DNA of 10,430 bases from contig JNEM01009955.1 in NCBI GenBank assembly GCA_000697335.1, forward strand, positions 1 through 10,430, read 5' to 3'. Both the position numbers and the translations under genes were made by a program. The stretch is from Conidiobolus incongruus B7586 (Eukaryota; Entomophthoromycota; Entomophthoromycetes; Entomophthorales; Conidiobolaceae). This document shows positions 1 through 9,589 of this stretch, piece after piece; within the stretch, counting starts at the first letter, position 1; every line of letters begins with the position of its first letter. The notes beneath the pieces are model-generated. The model did not search any database. It was not told the origin of the DNA and saw nothing but the letters and a program-made list of their open reading frames with translations.

Positions 1-2161
1 TTTATTATATATCATTATTAATGAATTTAAGTTGGAATATAAGTATATATCATATATTAATATAATTAATATTAAATTATTTTAATAATTCTTTAATCAA
101 AATAAAAAAATATTTATTATTTTATTAATATATAAAAGAATAATGATAGAAATTAGCTTTTTACATTTTAATAAATTTTAAATAAAATTCTTTTTAGCTT
201 TAAAATCACAAATCTAGTAATATATAATGACTTTAAATCCAATATTATCTTTATAAATTATTTGTAAGTTTTAAATGATTTTAAATGATTTATAGTTAAA
301 TGTTAAAGATATAAAAATAAAAGCCATTTGATATTTATTATTAAATTTAAATATAATGAAATTTAACTATAAATATTTAAATCAAAATATTTTAATAAAA
401 AAATAATTAAACTTGAATATATATATAGATATATAGTTTGAAAATATTTAATTTCTTATATTTTTTATATATTAATAATCATTCAAAATATATAATATAT
501 TTAAAATATTAGAAATTAAAAAATTTGCCATTCTTTAATTTTCATACTAATAAAATACTAATAAACTATAATTTCAAAAAATTAATAATAAGAATGATAT
601 AACATTAATTAATATTTTCTATTAGTATTTTAGCAATTCAATTAGTTCTAAGAATTTGAACTCAAAGGACTTTTATTTATTTTGAGCAAAAATCATTATG
701 ATAAATTTTGTATTTGATAAAATTGTAATATTTGACCAATTATTAAACAATCATTAAACATATTAATCAAATATTTTAAAATCAAATTTGCTAAATTACA
801 TGCAATATTTAGATAAATTCTGGGTATTTTTTGAAATTTTTTATTTTTAAAATAATATGTAAAGAAAATTATTTTTGTTATAAATTTTGAATGAATCATT
901 TTATTCATAGCATTTAGTATTTCAAGAAATTTAAGAATATAATGAAGTTATTTAATTGAGAATATATTTTAATAATAATTGATATCTTAAAAATTTTTAT
1001 AAATACCAGTTATTATGTGAGTTAAATGCTTAGAGTTTATCATAGAGCCTATATATCATTCATTAAAAACCCGATACTTGAATTATGGTTAGATAAAGTT
1101 CCCTCATCCTTTGATATCTCGTAATTTGTAAAGAGCAATAATATGTCTGATAGTAAAATCTATAGTGAGATGTAAGCGCATTTATAATTGTAAATCCAGG
1201 TCGCTACTTCTCGAATTATCAATATAAATTTACCTCTAAATTGATTACGGTAGTCAATTGATTCATTCGTATCATGATTTAAATAATTTTATATTGATTT
1301 TATAAGGTTAGTGTATTTTAAAATATTAGTATTATTTTATAAATGACTATATTTAGTTTCATCATATATTACTAGGATTTATAAAGAATCATTATATATA
1401 TAATCACAGCTATTAGAGATTTTTATTTTGCACAATATCATTGCCTTTATTCTGACCTAATAATCATAAAATAATTAATAAGGTATTAACAATATTCAAA
1501 GCAAAAATTATTAATTTAAAATAAAACAGAGTGAATACTTTTAAATTTGTAGGATTATGATTGAGGATAATATAGCGAGTATTGATGACTATATTAAGTA
1601 TAATTAAATAATGCTAATAATAATATTCTAATTATCCAATATTATCAAAATGTTCACATATTAATTTTAAAACCAGCAATCAAATTATTACGTCAAATAA
1701 CTATAATTAATTTGATATATTTTACTATTAATCAGAAATTTAAAAAAATTCAATTTTGAATTTAATAAAATATAAAAATTTTATAACTGTATAATAAATT
1801 ATTTAAATTGAAGTTCATAATACTAACATCATTGTTAATAAACAACTCGATGTATTAACTTGTGATAATCAAGAAAGCACTCGATTTATATTGAAAGAAG
1901 GATCAGTCACATGATGATTAATTTATTTTTTTTATTTGAATTCCAATGTTTTTCAACCATTAGCAAATCAAAACAATTCATAGTATCCTCACTGTCATAT
2001 GATACTCACAATTGTAAATTTATTTTCATAATCCATCCCAAGTAATATAACTAAGTCCAAATTCATCATTCTCTATGCTTTGATTTTAATTGATTATATC
2101 AATAGGTACTTATCTTACTACTCATCATTGACTCATTTATTAAATATAATATAGTGTTAGT
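1..2161. other. AT-rich intergenic spacer upstream of PCCB
   Basis: No convincing gene was found in this stretch on either strand. Most of it is very A/T-rich with frequent stops in all frames. Short local repeats are present: a 10-bp unit twice at 271-290, an 11-bp unit twice at 545-566 (last base differs), a 14-bp inverted pair at 288-301 and 361-374, and a 13-bp inverted pair at 551-563 and 620-632. At this base composition such repeats are about what chance would give. A patch at roughly 1015-1270 is visibly less A/T-rich and holds a 32-codon ATG frame (1026-1124) with no recognisable product. The last few hundred bases should contain the PCCB promoter. No tRNA, rRNA or snRNA signature was recognised. 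Confidence 0.7.
2129..2135. promoter_or_regulatory. TGACTCA motif (Gcn4/AP-1-type) before PCCB
   Basis: A perfect TGACTCA lies 26 bp upstream of the PCCB start codon. In fungi this heptamer is the consensus for Gcn4-family bZIP activators of amino-acid metabolism. It sits very close to the ATG and could lie in the 5' UTR. One copy in 10 kb may be chance, so function is only a possibility. Confidence 0.22.
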
Positions 2162-3953
2162 ATGTTAAAAGGATTAAATCTTCTCAATTCTACTGCTCTA
2201 AGATATTCTACCAGAAGAGCTGGAGGCTCTATCAGATGCTTTTCATCAGCTATTCCCATCCTCTCAGACCATTTAATGACTAAGGTTGAACGTAAAATTG
2301 AATCTGTTCGTCAAGAAGGTCGCTTAGGTGGTGGTCAAAAGAGGATTGATGCTCAACACAATAAGGTATAGCAAATGTTAAATATATTATTTTATTGTAT
2401 TAAACAGTTATTAAGGGTAAATTGACTGCTCGTGAAAGAATTGAAGCTTTATTAGATCCTGGTACTTTCAAAGAATACGACGCTTTTGTTGTCCACCAAT
2501 GTGTGGATTTTGGAATGGAAAAGAACAAGGTAAACTTTAATATTATTTTTATTTGGTCTTTATTAATCAATTCATATTCAACAGTCTCCTGGTGATGGTG
2601 TCGTCACTGGTAATTTGATCCAAAGTCTTTCTCAATAATTTCTTTCTAATAACTTATTTAGGTCATGGTAAAATCAACGGTAGAACCATTTATATATTCA
2701 GTCAAGATTTTACCACCTTTGGTGGAAGTTTGTCCAAAACTCATGCTCAAAAGATTTGCAAAGTTATGGATCAAGCTATGCTTGTTGGTGCTCCTGTCAT
2801 TGGTTTAAATGACTCTGGAGGTGCTCGTATTCAAGAAGGTGTTGATTCTTTAGCTGGATATGCCGATATTTTCCAAAGAAATGTTATGGCTTCAGGTGTT
2901 ATCCCTCAAATCTCTTTAATTATGGGACCTTGTGCTGGTGGTGCTGTATACTCTCCAGCCTTGACAGATTTTACTTTTATGGTTCGTGATACCTCTTACT
3001 TGTTTGTTACTGGTCCAGACGTTGTTAAAGCCGTTACCAATGAAAACGTTACTCAAGAAGAACTTGGTGGTGCTAAGGCTCACACTGCTAAATCTGGTGT
3101 TGCTCACAATGCTTTTGAAAATGATTTAGAAGCATTGGCCAAATTAAGAGAGTTCATTGATTTCCTTCCTCTTTCCAACCGTGAACCTGCTCCCATCCGT
3201 CCCACCGACGATTCATTAGATCGCCATGATGATGCTTTAAATACCATCATCCCTCGTGAAAATACCAAAGCTTATGACATGAAAGACGTCATAACTCGTT
3301 TAGTCGATGATGGTAACTTTTTCGAAATTCAACCCGACTATGCCAAAAACATTATTGTTGGTTTTAGTAGAGTAGGCGGCCGCACTGTTGGTGTTGTTGG
3401 AAATCAACCATTAGTATCCTCTGGTGTATTGGATATCAATTCATCTGTTAAGGCTGCCAGATTTGTTAGATTCTGTGATGCTTTCAACATTCCTTTATTA
3501 ACTTTGGTTGATGTTCCTGGATTCTTACCTGGTACTGCTCAAGAACATAACGGTATTATTCGCCATGGTGCCAAACTCTTATATGCTTATGCTGAAGCCA
3601 CCGTCCCTAAGATCACTGTTATTACTCGTAAGGCCTATGGTGGTGCTTATGACGTCATGAGCTCTAAACACCTTAGAGGTGATATCAACTATGCTTGGCC
3701 CACTGCTGAAATTGCTGTTATGGGAGCTAAAGGTGCTGTTGAAATCATTTTCCGTAATCAAGAGAATCGTGAACAAGCCGAAAAAGAATATATTGACAAA
3801 TTTGCCAACCCTCTCCCAGCTGCTCAAAGAGGATTCTTGGACGATGTTATCAAGCCCTCAACTACTAGACAACGCATTATCGAAGATCTTGAACTTCTTC
3901 AAAACAAGAAACTCAGCAATCCATACAAAAAGCATGGAAATATTCCTCTCTAA
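2162..3953 (+). CDS. PCCB: Propionyl-CoA carboxylase beta chain, mitochondrial (4 exons)
   Basis: This is the carboxyltransferase subunit of propionyl-CoA carboxylase. It moves CO2 from the biotin of the alpha chain to propionyl-CoA, giving methylmalonyl-CoA in the mitochondrial matrix during breakdown of Val, Ile, Met, Thr and odd-chain lipids. Exons are 2162-2365, 2416-2529, 2585-2609 and 2662-3953; introns are 50, 55 and 52 bp in phases 0, 0 and 1. The 544-aa product is close to human PCCB (539 aa) and collinear with it to the shared ending HGNIPL/HANIPL. Residues 1-30 are rich in Arg and Ser with few acids, like a mitochondrial presequence. Both carboxyltransferase halves are complete: GGARIQEG (167-174) and [11 protein letters not shown] (203-213) in the N half, GGAYD (441-445) in the C half. 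The start is supported by an in-frame TAA at 2147-2149 and A at -3. Exon 2 must begin after TTAAG (2411-2415), because the earlier CAG at 2405-2407 would shift the frame. The alpha chain is not in the window. Confidence 0.96.
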
Positions 3954-4532
3954 TTGTTTAATTAAATAACATAATTTACCTTATTTATTTTTATTTTATA
4001 CCTTGTAATTATAATTTCGCTCATTTTAAAATTAAAACTGATAACATAAAAGCTAATTCTTTATTTCAAATTTTATAGTAATTATTTGATTAATAAATTA
4101 TAATTACAATTTAAATCTGCAGATTTTAAAATCAATATTGTATATTGAGAATATTATTACATTGAACTGATGGCAGCTGGAATCATAAATTTACTATTGT
4201 ATAAAATTAAAAATATGAATATATAAGATAATTTAATTGAATATTGATCATTTTCGCAAAATGACTTGTATATTTTAGAACAAAAAAAACTAATAATAGT
4301 TATTTAATATAAGATAATTAATATTTTATAAAATATTTCAAATTATATAAATTTTTATATGAAATATTAGTTTTGAAAAATACTAATGCCAATGTTTTTA
4401 ATAGTGAGTTAAATTAAAAAAAATTAATTAATAATATAATTAAAATGCAAAAAATGTAATAATATGGTGTAATTTAATGTAAATTGTATGAGCTGTTTAT
4501 ATGACAAATCTTTAATATTATAGTTATAAAGA
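3954..4532. other. Convergent spacer between PCCB and glycyl-tRNA synthetase
   Basis: This 579-bp AT-rich stretch holds the 3' ends of two convergent transcripts. An AATAAA at 4092-4097 on the plus strand, about 140 bp after the PCCB stop, is a possible poly(A) signal, although such words are common by chance here. A slightly more GC-rich spot at about 4165-4190 does not form a recognisable gene. Nothing else was seen. Confidence 0.7.
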
Positions 4533-6625
4533 TTAAGATGATTCGGCAACTTCTTGTTGGGTAAAGAGAGGATATTGACTGATGATTTCTTCCCAAGTAG
4601 TCGTTTCTTCGACAAGATCTTTAATGATTTTGATAATAACATCGATCTATAAGAATGATGAGTTAGAGAAAGGTTTTGTATATATATAATATAACTTACA
4701 GGTTGACGAATTTGCTTAGTAGAATCTCTTTCTCTAAGAGTAACAGTGTTATCTTGAACAGTTTGGAAATCAATAGTAACAGCCAAAGGAGTACCAACTT
4801 CATCGTTTCTAGCATAACGACGACCGATGGAGGCTGAAGAGTCGTCAGTCTTAGTGCTGATTCCATGTTTTCTTAATTGGCGACCAATAGTGTCAATGAA
4901 GGGAGTGAAGACTTCGTTGTTACTCAAAGGAAGAAGAGAGCATTTGATAGGAGCCATACCAATGGGGAAAGATAAAACAGTACGTTGTTCGTCACCTTCA
5001 CGAACCCAGAAGGCGTGTTCAATTAAACTGTATAAAATACGACCAATACCGAAAGAAGGTTCAATAACACTAGGAACATACTCGCGAACTAAAAAGAGAA
5101 TGTTAATGGAATTTTCTTAAAGCTTGTAAAAAAACTTACTATTGGTTTTAACAGTAACACGTTTGATAGAAACCATATCAGTAGTGATTTCATATTGTTG
5201 CTTATCAGTACCAGTGACAGTTAACTTATCAGTGAATTGCTTTTGAAGTTCTTCAAGTTGGCATTCAGTCAAGGAATTTAAGTATTCACGAACAGGCTTG
5301 GCACCCTTCTTCAAAGCAGGGCCAAAGACCTTTTCGTTGATTTCGACCTTAGTTTGATCGTATACTAAGGGTTCTTTGAGAGCTTCACGAACAACTAAGC
5401 TTTGACCAGTGGCTTTAGCGTGAACTGTTAAATCGTAAGCAGAACGATCAGCACATCCAACACACTCGATCCATCCATAGCTAGTGTGGATTTCAGCATC
5501 CCAACAGTCGCAAGCATAGTGAGCCATTTCGTTAGTCAAATGTTGACGGAATCTGAGGCGGTGAGGTTGAACACCAATCTTTAATAAAAATTGATGGATA
5601 CGAACCAAGAAGTAACCAAGGGTTTCGTTATCAACCAACTTAGAGGCAACAGCTTCTCCAATGGTGATCTTGGTGACCTCAGTGATACCCTTCAATTGAT
5701 CAGCAGCAGACAATAAGCTGAGTTCGTAGTCCTTGACTTCATTGAATCTGGCGTGCTTTTTGTTTTCAGGATCAACAAAATGTTCAATTTCAGCCATAGT
5801 GAACTCTCTAACTCTTAAAAGACCAGAACGAGGGCTGATTTCATTTCTAAAGGAACGACCAATTTGGGCAGAGGCAAAAGGGAGCTTTTCATTGCTATAT
5901 TCTAAGAGCTTCTTGAAGTTCAAGAACTGACCTTGGGCAGTTTCAGGTCTAAGATAACCCTTGAGATTGCCAGAGGGGCCAATGCTGGTATCAAACATCA
6001 AGTTGAAAGCAACAGGCTCAGTTAAGGGGTTGTTGGCTTCAGGAGAGGTAATGTTATATTTGCGGATAAGCTCACCTAAACCAGCACCATCATAGTTATC
6101 AATTTGAGCTAAAATAAATTCGATTTCAGCTTTAGCTTCATCAGTCAAAGGTTCATAAACGACAGTATTCTTCTTCTTTCTGGGCTTCTTGTCACCAGCT
6201 TGAGGAGTGGCAGCACCTTCAACAGCTTCTCCTTGCTGTAATCTGTATAATCTATCACCTTCTAATTTAGCTTCTAAAAAACCTTCAACAACGTGATCAG
6301 CACGGAAGAGATCACCAGTTTTGGTGTCTTTAACCATCCAATCAGCGAATTTAGCAACGTGACCAGATGCTTCCAAAACTTTGTGAGGAGTAGTAATGGC
6401 ACAATCCAATTCCATCACGTCTTCTTCTAAGACAAAGTGGTTGCGCCATAATTGAAGGATATTGGATTGAAGGGAGCATCCCAAAGGACCGTAATCATAA
6501 AGACCAGCAACACCTCCGTATAAAGAGAAGGAAGGAGCATAAAAGAAGCGCTTCAACAAGACTGAATCTAATAAAGCACGATCAAATTTTTCATTATTTG
6601 GTTTAACTTGATTTTGTGTTGACAT
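4533..6625 (-). CDS. GRS1: Glycyl-tRNA synthetase (3 exons)
   Basis: This class II aminoacyl-tRNA synthetase charges tRNA-Gly with glycine and normally works as a homodimer. On the minus strand the exons are 6625-5140, 5088-4700 and 4646-4533; introns are 51 and 53 bp in phases 1 and 0, both with GTAAGT donors. The product is 662 aa, close to the cytosolic form of yeast GRS1. The catalytic core starts with [13 protein letters not shown] (26-38) and includes [12 protein letters not shown] (223-234), motif 2 from F259-R260-N-E to about 275, [12 protein letters not shown] (387-398), and motif 3 [10 protein letters not shown] (503-512), which spans the region just after intron 1. A lysine-rich insert, KKPRKKK, lies at 146-152. 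The C-terminal anticodon-binding domain runs from about 540 to 650, with [15 protein letters not shown] and [13 protein letters not shown]. There is no WHEP domain, as in yeast. The ATG at 6625 has a strong context (ACAAAATGTC). The frame is open upstream to a TGA at 6685-6683, which leaves room for a non-AUG extended form. PCCB is convergent on its 3' side. Confidence 0.96.
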
Positions 6626-6647
6626 TTTGTATAAGTTGATCTGTTGA

Positions 6648-6710
6648 TTACGGACCAATACAGCTGTATAAAAAGCGACGACTCAGCAAGATATCCACTA
6701 TCAATCTCAT
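6648..6710 (-). other. Short upstream ORF with mitochondrial-presequence-like peptide
   Basis: An ATG at 6710-6708 opens a 20-codon frame ending in TAA at 6650-6648, which is 22 bp before the glycyl-tRNA synthetase ATG and in a different frame from it. The peptide begins MRLIVDILLSRRFLYS: hydrophobic, Arg-containing, one Asp, with an RRF/L-Y-S stretch like a mitochondrial processing site. It may be an upstream ORF that tunes translation, an alternative first exon joined to the synthetase by splicing, or chance. A GTATTG word at 6661-6656 could be a donor. The AGs ending at 6568 and 6562, inside the synthetase coding region, would both join it in frame. Confidence 0.35.
6680..6685. promoter_or_regulatory. 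GACTCA / TGAGTC core 5' of glycyl-tRNA synthetase
   Basis: On the gene's strand this reads TGAGTCG, six of seven bases of the Gcn4 consensus TGASTCA, about 55 bp before the ATG. Fungal aminoacyl-tRNA synthetase genes are often under general amino acid control, which makes the position suggestive, but the last base does not match. It also overlaps the short upstream ORF. Confidence 0.15.
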
Positions 6711-6760
6711 ATGAAGTCGATTAAATTGTGGGTTAAAATCTATAAAATACAAATATAGTA

Positions 6761-6774
6761 ATCGAGGGATCGAG
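6761..6774. promoter_or_regulatory. Direct repeat ATCGAG x2, 5' of glycyl-tRNA synthetase
   Basis: ATCGAG occurs twice with an 8-bp period (6761-6766 and 6769-6774), about 140 bp upstream of the synthetase ATG. It is a GC-containing island in AT-rich spacer and so could be a protein-binding site in the promoter. No known factor is assigned. Confidence 0.15.
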
Positions 6775-7510
6775 CAATAAGGAAAACTTGGATAATATTA
6801 AATTTAAGAGAGCTTAGACAGGAATATAAAATTAAGATATTAAATCATTCAAGACTCTTTTTATTCATGCTTTATTCTTATTTTGTTATCAAAATTCAAA
6901 TAATTAGTGGAATCTAATATAAAAATTGTAAAAATTTCAATTCAACCTCATTTTAGATATTGATTATGGTGAATGATAAAGAAATAAATTTCTCTAGTTA
7001 CTATATTGGGACAAACTTGAAAAGTTGATTTCCAAATTTAAAATATCAATTCCCATATACAAAAAATAATACTTCAAAAGAATACCATACCAAGTAATTG
7101 GATATATACACAAATATATAAGTATAACACATAACAGCTTCATAAAGTAGTTGATAGTAAATGTTATAAAATGCATTTTGGAGTAAAAGAGTGTAATAAG
7201 TCAAAATTGAATATTTATCTCATATGAAAATAAATTGAATCATATGATATATTGAAATTAATTGGTTATAGTTCGAATTACAAGAATCGAATAAGCTTTA
7301 ATAGATTTACGTAAAAATATTGGTTGATCTAAAAAATAATATTATTAAAATAATTATATCGGATAAACTAAAGAATAAAAATCAAAATATAAATAGTATT
7401 AAAAATACAATTCAGCCTAAGGTGTATATAATAAAACAAATTCAAGATACAATATTTTCTCTTATATTATTACTAACTTAAATATTAAGATATTTAATGA
7501 AAATGAAGAT

Positions 7511-8552
7511 TTAAGTCAAAGAAGGCTCATCACCAATACTCTTCTTAATTCTTAACAAGAGAGTGGTCTTCCAATTGTCAAACTTAGTCAATTGATCATA
7601 TTCATAAACATGATTTGTAAAAGCTTCAACATCTTCAGCTTCAAGGGATTCAACCAAGTGGTTCAAAAATTTACACTCTCTGGTTTGGGCAAATGAGAGA
7701 TCCATGTCTTCATAATGTCTGAGGGAGCGTTGAGTTCCAATGATATCACCCATACACATTCTGCATAATCCAGCTTTGAGCAAGTATTCTTTAACCGACC
7801 ATTTAGTTAATTGGTTATCGATACTGCTGGCGGCAACATCTTCAAAAATAGTAGCAGCCTTTTCATACTGCTCCAACTGAGCAGCAAATTCGGCAGCCTT
7901 GAGACGACAAGAGTTAGCAATCCTAAAAATTAACGAAAAGATATTGATATTTTGCGAATAAATAAAACTATACTATTTAAACACTTACGCGTTAGAATCT
8001 TCACCACTGTACCAATCAGCAGCGAGTTCATATGCAGACATAGCTTGAGAAAAATCGGATAATTCAGTTTCATAAAGGTTAGCTATTTCTTTTTGGTGAT
8101 TGGCAGCAGCGTGGAATCTTCCTCTTTCAGTTAATATATCAATAGCCAATTTGAGATTATTAATAGCATCTGAATAGATAAATTGCATTATTGGATAAAT
8201 TCAAATTATTCAAATAAACTAAATATTACCTTGAGGGCTCACTTTTTTAAAAGCTTTAGAAGCATTGACAAATTGGGTAGCGGCATCATCTTTCTCATTT
8301 AATTTGAGAGCAACCTGAGCTGCACGGTAAAAAGAATTACCAGCTTGTTGCACTAAATTAACAAAAGAATCCAATAAATATAAAATAATTTGAATATAGA
8401 AGAAATTTACTATTTTTAGATAATTTAAAAGAATTAGCAGCTTGCTGATAAAGGTCATAAGCTTCGTCCAATTTGTTACCACCAAACCAGGACTTGTAAT
8501 TTTCTTTTTCTTCAGCTTTTCTGAATAAACTTTGAGCTTGTGAATCTGACAT
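7511..8552 (-). CDS. SEC17: Alpha-SNAP / Sec17, NSF attachment protein (4 exons)
   Basis: Alpha-SNAP is a peripheral membrane adaptor that binds assembled SNARE bundles and recruits the AAA ATPase NSF/Sec18 to take them apart after vesicle fusion. Minus-strand exons are 8552-8411, 8352-8230, 8169-7989 and 7922-7511. Introns are 58, 60 and 66 bp in phases 1, 1 and 2. The 285-aa product is close to Sec17 (292 aa) and mammalian alpha-SNAP (295 aa) and is built of TPR-like helical hairpins. Recognisable blocks are the N-terminal SWFGGNKLDEAYDLY (21-35, including the hydrophobic loop region used for membrane contact), DDAATQFVNASKAFKK, GRFHAAANHQKEIANLYETEL, QYEKAATIFEDV and the C-terminal NWKTTLLLRIKKSI. 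The penultimate residue is Leu (L284), as in the family, where it is needed to stimulate NSF ATPase. An in-frame TGA at 8573-8571 supports the start, although the base at -3 is T. Without splicing the frame breaks at each intron, so all three introns are needed. Confidence 0.96.
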
Positions 8553-9589
8553 TGATATTAATATATTCTTTCAAATATTACTGATTAAACCAGCAATAAT
8601 AAACTAAAAGAAGTATTTTTAATTTTTAAAATGATTAAAAAACTTAAAGAAAAGCGAATAAAATGATAAATATTTAATAGTACTGTGTAATAAGATCATA
8701 ACAATAAATTACAAATAAATACAAAATGGTTTGTGACTTTGAACCAATCATATTAAATTGTATAATTATTAACAAAATGAAAAAAACCAATTTAAATAGT
8801 GAAAATATAAAGATGAATATAATATAATCCATTCAATGATTTAAAAATATACATTGACTGTATAATACTCATTTAAAAACAATATCAAAGAATAGTACAA
8901 AAAACTTAAAGAGGATAAATATACTAACTGATAATAAAAAATATCAGAAAATGTGTATTAAATATTAATAATTTATACTGATATCATTTAAAGAAATTAA
9001 TATTCTACAATAAAAGAGATATCCAAAGATATATCAATAAAAAGTTCTTATCAAAAAGATATATTTTTCAACAAAATAAATTATATCAAATATATTGACT
9101 AAAATAGTATTAATCTTTAAAAATATAAAATTTACAAATAATTAATTAACAAATATCATTATAATCAAAAAATAAACTAATAAATAATTAAAAATACAAT
9201 TATCAGTTTTATCAATAAAAACTGAAAGCATAATATTTATATGGTATACACTTTTGAATAAAATACATAAATTAAAATTTAGAGATTAAAAATAATTATT
9301 GGAAATTGAAAAATTAATAATTAAAAAAATAAAATATCAAATATTTTCTAATATAACTAAAAAATACATCTCACATTAAAAAAATCTTAGTGATTAATAA
9401 GAATAAAAATAATTAGAATTTTAATCACAAATCATTCTTTCAATCTCTATCATATATATAGATATATTAGCATTTTATAATTTAATTTGAATAAAATACC
9501 TCAACCAGTATAAAGATCCTATTTCAGAAAACATCGCGATAAAATGAGTTTATTGAGTAATTTTAACATAATAAGTATATTATTCAATT
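8553..9589. other. AT-rich spacer between alpha-SNAP and glutaminyl cyclase
   Basis: This 1037-bp spacer contains the alpha-SNAP promoter side (near 8553) and the glutaminyl cyclase 3' end (near 9589). Both strands are rich in stops, and there are many short runs of A or T and GATAT-like words at about 8990-9070. No gene, RNA gene or mobile element was recognised. Confidence 0.7.
9549..9554 (-). terminator. Possible poly(A) signal AATAAA of glutaminyl cyclase
   Basis: AATAAA on the minus strand begins about 36 bp after the glutaminyl cyclase stop codon, a plausible distance for a polyadenylation signal. Such words arise easily in DNA this A/T-rich. Confidence 0.3.

Larger units (their letters stand above)
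6626..7510. other. Spacer with glycyl-tRNA synthetase 5' region and alpha-SNAP 3' end
   Basis: This is an 885-bp AT-rich stretch between two genes that both read leftward. The part nearest 6626 is the 5' region of the synthetase and is less A/T-rich; it holds the TTG extension and an overlapping short ORF, listed separately. The rest should hold the alpha-SNAP 3' UTR. A 60-codon hydrophobic frame on the minus strand (7176-6994) looks like AT-rich chance sequence. No RNA gene was recognised; TTCGAAT at about 7272 recalls a T-loop, but its flanks do not pair. Confidence 0.65.

Noticed and set aside
288-374. 14-bp inverted pair with a 59-bp spacer, considered as a small inverted-repeat transposon
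   Set aside because: The arms are almost all A/T. A rough estimate predicts about one such pair by chance in a window of this composition, and no target-site duplication was seen.
545-632. 11-bp tandem repeat and matching 13-bp inverted copy
   Set aside because: Low-complexity A/T sequence with no element-like ends or coding content; chance is enough.
696-908. 70-codon minus-strand frame rich in Ile, Asn, Lys and Phe
   Set aside because: Its amino-acid make-up is what random A/T-rich DNA gives, it matches no known family, and nothing around it suggests an exon structure.
1121-1470. Possible second exon for the 1026 frame, joining near 1409 to an open stretch to about 1470
   Set aside because: It would need an intron of about 290 bp when all nine supported introns are 50-66 bp, and the joined peptide matches nothing I know.
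1907-1920. TCACATGATGA, considered as an E-box-like site or snoRNA C box
   Set aside because: No D box or paired stem was found for a snoRNA, and a single E-box-like word has little weight.
4827-5120. 97-codon plus-strand frame opposite the glycyl-tRNA synthetase gene
   Set aside because: It is antisense shadow of exon 2 and an intron; the opposite strand encodes well-conserved synthetase sequence.
6994-7176. 60-codon hydrophobic minus-strand frame that looks membrane-spanning
   Set aside because: Hydrophobic frames are expected by chance in A/T-rich spacer, and it lies in the likely 3' UTR/promoter region between two genes with no family resemblance.
7262-7290. GTTCGAATT resembling a tRNA T-loop
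   Set aside because: The flanking bases do not form a T-stem, and no acceptor, D or anticodon arm can be drawn nearby.
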